Source: Bacteroidales bacterium UBA1219
Lineage (GTDB): Bacteria > Bacteroidota > Bacteroidia > Bacteroidales > P3
Assembly (NCBI GenBank): GCA_002309295.1
Contig: DBXF01000092.1
Location: forward strand, 1-7,820
DNA length: 7,820 nucleotides
Direction: 5' to 3'
Shown: piece after piece, positions 4,026-7,820 of the stretch
Layout: each line of letters begins with the position of its first letter
Numbering within the stretch: position 1 is the stretch's first letter
Made by a program: the position numbers and the translations under genes
Notes under the pieces: model-generated
Databases searched by the model: none
What the model saw: the letters and a program-made list of their open reading frames with translations, nothing else
Told to the model about the DNA's origin: nothing

Positions 4026-6263
4026 TTATCTTTGTTTAACCACTTTGCGGAGCACAGTGCCCTGTTCGGTGGTGATACGCATAGTGTAGAGTCCTTTGCG
4101 CATGGCCGAGATGTCGAGTGTGAAGGTGTTGTCGGCCGAAAGCACGCGGCGTCCCATGTTGTCGTACACCTCTACGTGGCGCACTTCTTCGGAGAAATTA
4201 ACTGTTCCGGTGGTAGGGTTGGGGAACACTTTTACATTGGGAGCGGTCTTGGTTTCGGGCTGTTCGATGCCGTCCTTGCCGAGTTCCACCATAAATTGGA
4301 AATAGTATTCAATTTCGCACTGGTGGTTGCTTGTCATGGCCGGACACACATGTCCGTCGGTGAAAGTGCCGAGGTAGTGTACTTGCAGAGTGTCGTTGGG
4401 GTTGAGGCAGCGTTGGCGGGCTTTGTAGATAGTGCCGCCTGTTGTCTGCATGGCAATCCAGAAAGGTGCGCCTGTTATGGTGTAGGGGATGGAGAGTGTA
4501 ACAATCTGATCAATGTCGGGATTTGCTACTTGATAGGTTTCGGTGTAAGCCACACGTCCAAGGACACGCGTGGTGTCGCAATTGCCGTCGGCGAGGTTTT
4601 GTGTGAAATCAACGTTGCGGAAGAATTTGATGTTGAAAGTGGCGTTGTTGTAGCCGGGGTAACGCACTCTGGTCTTGAACTTTATGTGGGTTATCTTGTC
4701 GCCGATGGCGAAATTGCCGTACGATTCGGGACGTATGATAACCATATTCTGCGTGGTGGCCATCACAGTTTCCTCTGTCTCAATCACATCGTTGCCGTAC
4801 CAACCGCCGTTACTGTGGTTGACATCGGGTTGCGACACGTATATTGTAACCTGTTGCGAATCCTGAGTGATGTAAACAAAGCCGTTGCGCGACTGGCCTG
4901 TGTTGTTTTCGGTGGCTGTTATCACTATCGCCGTGCTGTCGCCCAGGCCGGGGCCCGAGGTGCGCGACAGGGTGATCCATCGTTGGTCGGTGCGTGCTGT
5001 CCAGTTGCTGCTGTCGAGGGGTGCGCTATATACTGTCGACGACGCAGTGCCGCCGGCACCGGCAATCTCCACTTCCGTCGGCGTTACGTGCATCAGGTTG
5101 CTGTCGGGTTCCATGCCTATGATGGCGCGCTGGCCTTCGTTGAACACATGCGAGGGGTTGAGGTTGCTCAGCTGGTAATAGCCGTCGCCACTTCCGCCCC
5201 ATCCCCAGTTGAAATGGAAACGGTCGAGGGTGTCGTAGCCGTCGCAAACAAAGGCGTGTCCCACTATGTCGTTGGTGTCGGTGTAGTCGTAGCCTGTGTA
5301 AACCACGGGACGGCCGTTGTCGAGTTCGTAGCGGATGGCCTCAGTCCACAGCGAATCGGTGTAGGTGGAGTCGTCGCGCCAGATGGAATGAAGGCTTTTC
5401 TTGTATCCGAAAAAGTTCTTGAAAGCATATTCCGAAGTGCCGTAGCGGGCGCCGTTTACAGAGGCGGAACTGCCGTCGGTGCCGTAGTACATATTGCACG
5501 AAGCACCGCAGTGGAACATCAGTGTGGCTACGGCATTGGCCTGTGCGTAGGGTGTGGTGGAGCCCAGTTGGTTAACCATATTGGCCCAGTCGTAAGTGGT
5601 GTTGTTGAAATAGGCTGTTATTGTGCCGTATTTATCGTGGCTGTACGAATTGGTGCCAATGCCAATGGCGGGGTGGTTCCAGTATTTGAGGGCTTGTGCC
5701 ATGGCCACTGCCACGCATCCGGCATAGGTGCGCTCTTTTTTCACGGCATCGTATGGACACAGGTCGTTGTATATGGGCGACTGGTTCCATTTGGTGGTGA
5801 GCATGGGACGTACGAAGTTGTTGCTTTTCTCCACACCTATGTTGTCCGAAAGGTAATGCTGCCATTGGGCGGTGATTTCGGGAGTGGGTTTTACGTCGTG
5901 CGAGACGCAGTAGCGTATCTGACGGTCGTACCATTGCAGGAAAGTCTTAGTGGTTGCAGGAATCTGGTCGCTGCCGAAAGGGTCGGCGGGGGAGTAGGCA
6001 AGAATTGGCGTAACGCAGTCGTCGGCAGAAACGATTACGAAACCAAGTCCTACGCTGTTTTCAAAGATGTAGAAAGTGTTGAAACCTTCGGCACCCGAGA
6101 GGGGCGACAGTTGTAGACCGCACTCGATGCGGGAGGTCATGCTGTTGCTTTTCCAGAAGTTTTTCGCCACTTTCAGGGCCGTGCTCTGGTCCACAGGATT
6201 GGCTGTGGCAACTGCCGAAACAACGACTGCCAAAGCTAAAACGAGATGTTTGATTGCTTTCAT
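4026..6263 (-). CDS. Secreted C10 (streptopain-family) cysteine protease with BACON domain and T9SS sorting domain
   Basis: This 745-residue secreted zymogen is related to streptopain SpeB, Porphyromonas PrtT and Prevotella interpain. A Sec signal peptide spans residues 1-21 (ATA then NPVD). A propeptide of the SpeB/Spi type spans about 22-145. The C10 catalytic domain covers about 150-385, with nucleophile Cys183 in AGCVAVAMAQ, general base His336 in VGHAFVCDGY and the HFNWGWGGSGDGYY block at 350-363. A BACON domain follows (about 394-478: WITLSRTSG, ITATENNTGQSRNG, VSQ). An unassigned, probably beta-rich domain with Cys562, 619, 640 and 649 spans 485-665. The last 70 or so residues are a type A T9SS sorting domain (VFPNPTTGTVNF, VYDNMGRRVL, LDISAMRKGLYTMRI). 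The protein should therefore cross the outer membrane by T9SS and be anchored or released there. Catalytic residues are intact. Substrate is unknown. The gene has its own terminator and probably its own promoter. Confidence 0.95.
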   Translation of the reverse strand: MKAIKHLVLALAVVVSAVATANPVDQSTALKVAKNFWKSNSMTSRIECGLQLSPLSGAEGFNTFYIFENSVGLGFVIVSADDCVTPILAYSPADPFGSDQIPATTKTFLQWYDRQIRYCVSHDVKPTPEITAQWQHYLSDNIGVEKSNNFVRPMLTTKWNQSPIYNDLCPYDAVKKERTYAGCVAVAMAQALKYWNHPAIGIGTNSYSHDKYGTITAYFNNTTYDWANMVNQLGSTTPYAQANAVATLMFHCGASCNMYYGTDGSSASVNGARYGTSEYAFKNFFGYKKSLHSIWRDDSTYTDSLWTEAIRYELDNGRPVVYTGYDYTDTNDIVGHAFVCDGYDTLDRFHFNWGWGGSGDGYYQLSNLNPSHVFNEGQRAIIGMEPDSNLMHVTPTEVEIAGAGGTASSTVYSAPLDSSNWTARTDQRWITLSRTSGPGLGDSTAIVITATENNTGQSRNGFVYITQDSQQVTIYVSQPDVNHSNGGWYGNDVIETEETVMATTQNMVIIRPESYGNFAIGDKITHIKFKTRVRYPGYNNATFNIKFFRNVDFTQNLADGNCDTTRVLGRVAYTETYQVANPDIDQIVTLSIPYTITGAPFWIAMQTTGGTIYKARQRCLNPNDTLQVHYLGTFTDGHVCPAMTSNHQCEIEYYFQFMVELGKDGIEQPETKTAPNVKVFPNPTTGTVNFSEEVRHVEVYDNMGRRVLSADNTFTLDISAMRKGLYTMRITTEQGTVLRKVVKQR

Positions 6264-6271
6264 ATTTTTTT

Positions 6272-6300
6272 GTGTTTAATGTGCAAATTGAGGTGTTTAA
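6272..6300 (-). promoter_or_regulatory. Candidate promoter for the protease gene, flanked by TTAAACAC direct repeats
   Basis: The 58-base gap between folD and the protease holds, on the minus strand, TCAATTTGC at 6291-6283, one mismatch from TAnnTTTGC and 20 bases before the start codon. It is bracketed by two exact copies of TTAAACAC (plus-strand GTGTTTAA at 6272-6279 and 6293-6300) spaced 21 bases apart, about two helical turns. There is no convincing terminator after folD, so readthrough from ffh-folD is also possible. The repeats are seen; a regulatory role is inferred. Confidence 0.4.
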
Positions 6301-6321
6301 AAACTGTCCGTGCGGATTGAA

Positions 6322-7209
6322 TTAATAATTCATGTTTCTGCGGTAGGCAGTCATGGTGTTCATCAGTAGCGACACACGTGTCATTATTCCCACGCCGCCG
6401 GGCACGGGGGTGATGAAACTGCACTTGGGCATTACATTTTCGAAATCCACATCGCCGGTGATGTAGTAGCCTTTAGGATTCGAGGCATCTTCCACACGAT
6501 GTATTCCCACATCCACCACCACGGCGCCTTCTTTCACCATGTCCTCGGTAACGAAATGTTTCTTGCCTATGGCGGCAACCAAAATGTCGGCCTGACGGGT
6601 GATGTCGGCGAGATTCTGTGTGCGGCTGTGGCAGAGGGTTACGGTGCAGTTGGCGTTGGCGGCGTTGCGCGAAAGCATTATAGCCATCGGGGTGCCCACT
6701 ATGTTGCTACGGCCTATCACCACGCAGTGCTTGCCGGAGGTCTCGATGCCCGAGCGTTCGAGCAGCGTTTGTATGCCGTAGGGGGTGGCGGGCAGGAAGG
6801 TGGGCATTCCCAGCACCATCTTACCTACGTTAATGGGGTGGAAACCGTCCACGTCCTTGTCGGGATTGATGGCGTTGATAATGTTGTTTTCGTTGATATG
6901 CTTGGGCAACGGCAGTTGCACTATAAAGCCGTCCACCTCGGGGTCGTTGTTGAGGAAATTCACCACGTCGAGAAGCTCTTTCTCTGTCATGGTTGCGGGG
7001 TAGCGGTAAACGGAAGAGGTGAATCCCACGCTGTGGCTGTCCTTCTCCTTCGATGAAACATAAGTCTTGCTGGCGGGGTCCTCGCCGACAAGCACGGCTG
7101 CCAGATGCGGCGGACGCATCCCTTTTTCGGTGTTCAGACGTACTTCGTTGGCAATCTCATCTTTTATCTGTGCGGCTATTGTCTTGGCGTCAATTACAAC
7201 TGTCTTCAT
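6322..7209 (-). CDS. folD: Bifunctional methylenetetrahydrofolate dehydrogenase/methenyltetrahydrofolate cyclohydrolase
   Basis: FolD oxidises 5,10-methylene-THF to 5,10-methenyl-THF with NADP(+) and hydrolyses it to 10-formyl-THF, supplying one-carbon units for purine and formyl-Met-tRNA synthesis in the cytosol. The 295-residue protein is full length (E. coli 288). The catalytic set is at the same numbering as in E. coli: Tyr50 and Lys54 in YVSSK, Gln98 in VQLPLP and Asp121 in KDVDGFHP. The dinucleotide-binding motif is GRSNIVGTP at 166-174 and the signature PVPGGVGIMT is at 268-277. The start ATG is at 7207-7209, yielding MKTVVIDAKTIA. It begins 29 bases after the ffh stop on the same strand, so the two are probably co-transcribed, an arrangement I recall from other Bacteroidales. 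Nothing unusual is seen. Confidence 0.98.
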   Translation of the reverse strand: MKTVVIDAKTIAAQIKDEIANEVRLNTEKGMRPPHLAAVLVGEDPASKTYVSSKEKDSHSVGFTSSVYRYPATMTEKELLDVVNFLNNDPEVDGFIVQLPLPKHINENNIINAINPDKDVDGFHPINVGKMVLGMPTFLPATPYGIQTLLERSGIETSGKHCVVIGRSNIVGTPMAIMLSRNAANANCTVTLCHSRTQNLADITRQADILVAAIGKKHFVTEDMVKEGAVVVDVGIHRVEDASNPKGYYITGDVDFENVMPKCSFITPVPGGVGIMTRVSLLMNTMTAYRRNMNY

Positions 7210-7238
7210 ATCAAAAAGTTATATTGTTCTTAAAACTA

Positions 7239-7820
7239 CTATTTTCTGCGACGGGTGAAGTTTTGTAGGCTTTTGCTGCCTTTGTTGCTCACCATTTTCA
7301 TCATTTTGCGAGTGTCCTCGAACTGTTTTATCAGTCGGTTCACCTCTTGTATGGAGCATCCGCTGCCGTTGGCGATGCGCAGTTTGCGGCTGCCGTTGAG
7401 TACCGAGGGGTTGCGGCGTTCGTAGGGCGTCATGGAACCGATGATGGCTTCGATGCTCTTGAAGGCGTCGTCGCCGATTTCCACGTCCTTGGTGAGTTTC
7501 GACATGCCAGGGATCATCCCGATAAGGTCTTTCATGTTGCCCATTTTCTTCACCTGTCCTATCTGCTTGATGAAATCCTCAAAATTGTACTCGTTTTTGA
7601 CGATCTTTTTCTGTAGACGACGGGCTTCCATCTCGTCGTACTGCTCCTGTGCGCGCTCCACAAGGGTTACGATGTCGCCCATGCCGAGTATGCGGTTGGC
7701 CATACGTTCGGGGTGGAACACGTCGAGGGCGTCCATTTTCTCGCCCACGCCGACGAATTTGATGGGCTTGTCCACCACATAGCGTATGGTGAGTGCGGCG
7801 CCGCCGCGGGTGTCGCCGTC
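7239..7820 (-). CDS. ffh: Signal recognition particle protein Ffh, C-terminal part (cut by window edge)
   Basis: This is the C-terminal 193 residues of the SRP54 homologue, the GTPase that with SRP RNA brings membrane and secreted nascent chains to FtsY and the Sec translocon. The fragment opens with DGDTRGGAAL, the end of the conserved TKxDGDxRGG segment of the G domain. FVGVGEKMDALDVFHPERMANRILGMGD at about 22-49 follows and closes the G domain. The rest is the methionine-rich M domain: GNMKDLIGMIPGM, the RNA-binding RIANGSGCSIQEVNRLIKQF block, and a short basic tail ending FTRRRK. The coding frame is open to the last base of the window, so the true start lies beyond it. The stop codon is TAG at 7239-7241. 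It is the first gene seen of the leftward ffh-folD unit. The cysteine in GSGC, often T or V, is a minor variant. Confidence 0.97.
   Translation of the reverse strand, partial: DGDTRGGAALTIRYVVDKPIKFVGVGEKMDALDVFHPERMANRILGMGDIVTLVERAQEQYDEMEARRLQKKIVKNEYNFEDFIKQIGQVKKMGNMKDLIGMIPGMSKLTKDVEIGDDAFKSIEAIIGSMTPYERRNPSVLNGSRKLRIANGSGCSIQEVNRLIKQFEDTRKMMKMVSNKGSKSLQNFTRRRK

Noticed and set aside
4027..4034. Perfect TAnnTTTG match (TATCTTTG) on the plus strand
   Set aside because: It falls within the last codons of the protease gene on the opposite strand and faces no plus-strand gene. An 8-base degenerate match is expected by chance in AT-rich 3' ends.
3732..6116. Plus-strand open frame of 794 codons antisense to the C10 protease
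   Set aside because: It lies opposite a gene with complete catalytic motifs, signal peptide and sorting domain. The antisense product is a Val/Gly/His/Cys-rich low-information sequence with no domain I recognise, and it begins inside the deaminase gene. Long antisense frames are expected from the codon bias of GC-rich genes.
7776..7778. GTG start for ffh within the window
   Set aside because: The frame continues upstream with DGDTRGGAALTIRY, a conserved part of the Ffh GTPase domain, to the very edge of the window. The gene is truncated by the window, not started here.

Overview
The window comes from a bacterium of the phylum Bacteroidota, most likely order Bacteroidales. The evidence is TAnnTTTGC-type promoter elements in front of genes, a secreted C10 protease with a BACON domain and a C-terminal type IX secretion (T9SS) sorting domain, and an ffh-folD gene pair. 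The coding DNA is moderately GC-rich and the spacers are AT-rich. A T9SS cargo protein argues against the classical gut Bacteroides species, which generally lack the complete T9SS. I cannot name a genus.

Layout: (1) Positions 1-359, minus strand: the N-terminal 119 residues of a methylmalonyl-CoA mutase large subunit, reading out of the left edge. (2) 360-683: a divergent intergenic region with a promoter-like element for each flanking gene, a 16-bp palindrome and short tandem repeats. (3) 684-2804, plus strand: a two-gene unit encoding a MauE/DoxX-type membrane protein fused to a thioredoxin-like domain, then an iron-containing (butanol/YqhD-type) alcohol dehydrogenase. (4) 2805-2971: a convergent spacer built largely of degenerate 7- and 8-nt tandem repeats. 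(5) 2958-3907, minus strand: a GuaD-like nucleobase deaminase followed 2 bp later by a GNAT acetyltransferase. (6) 3965-3996: a strong intrinsic terminator for the upstream protease gene. (7) 4026-6263, minus strand: a secreted C10 (streptopain-family) cysteine protease. (8) 6322-7820, minus strand: folD preceded by the C-terminal part of ffh, which runs off the right edge.

Most genes are ordinary core or accessory metabolism: succinate/propionate interconversion, one-carbon folate metabolism, protein targeting, purine salvage or breakdown, and aldehyde reduction. The protease is the clearest secreted factor. The membrane thioredoxin fusion is the least characterised protein and looks like a periplasmic thiol-redox device. 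I see no CRISPR array, transposon, tRNA or rRNA gene, phage gene or multi-gene defence system. The signal least explained by annotation is that both larger noncoding spacers carry several different degenerate heptanucleotide arrays; one of them encodes the last residues and stop codon of the acetyltransferase.
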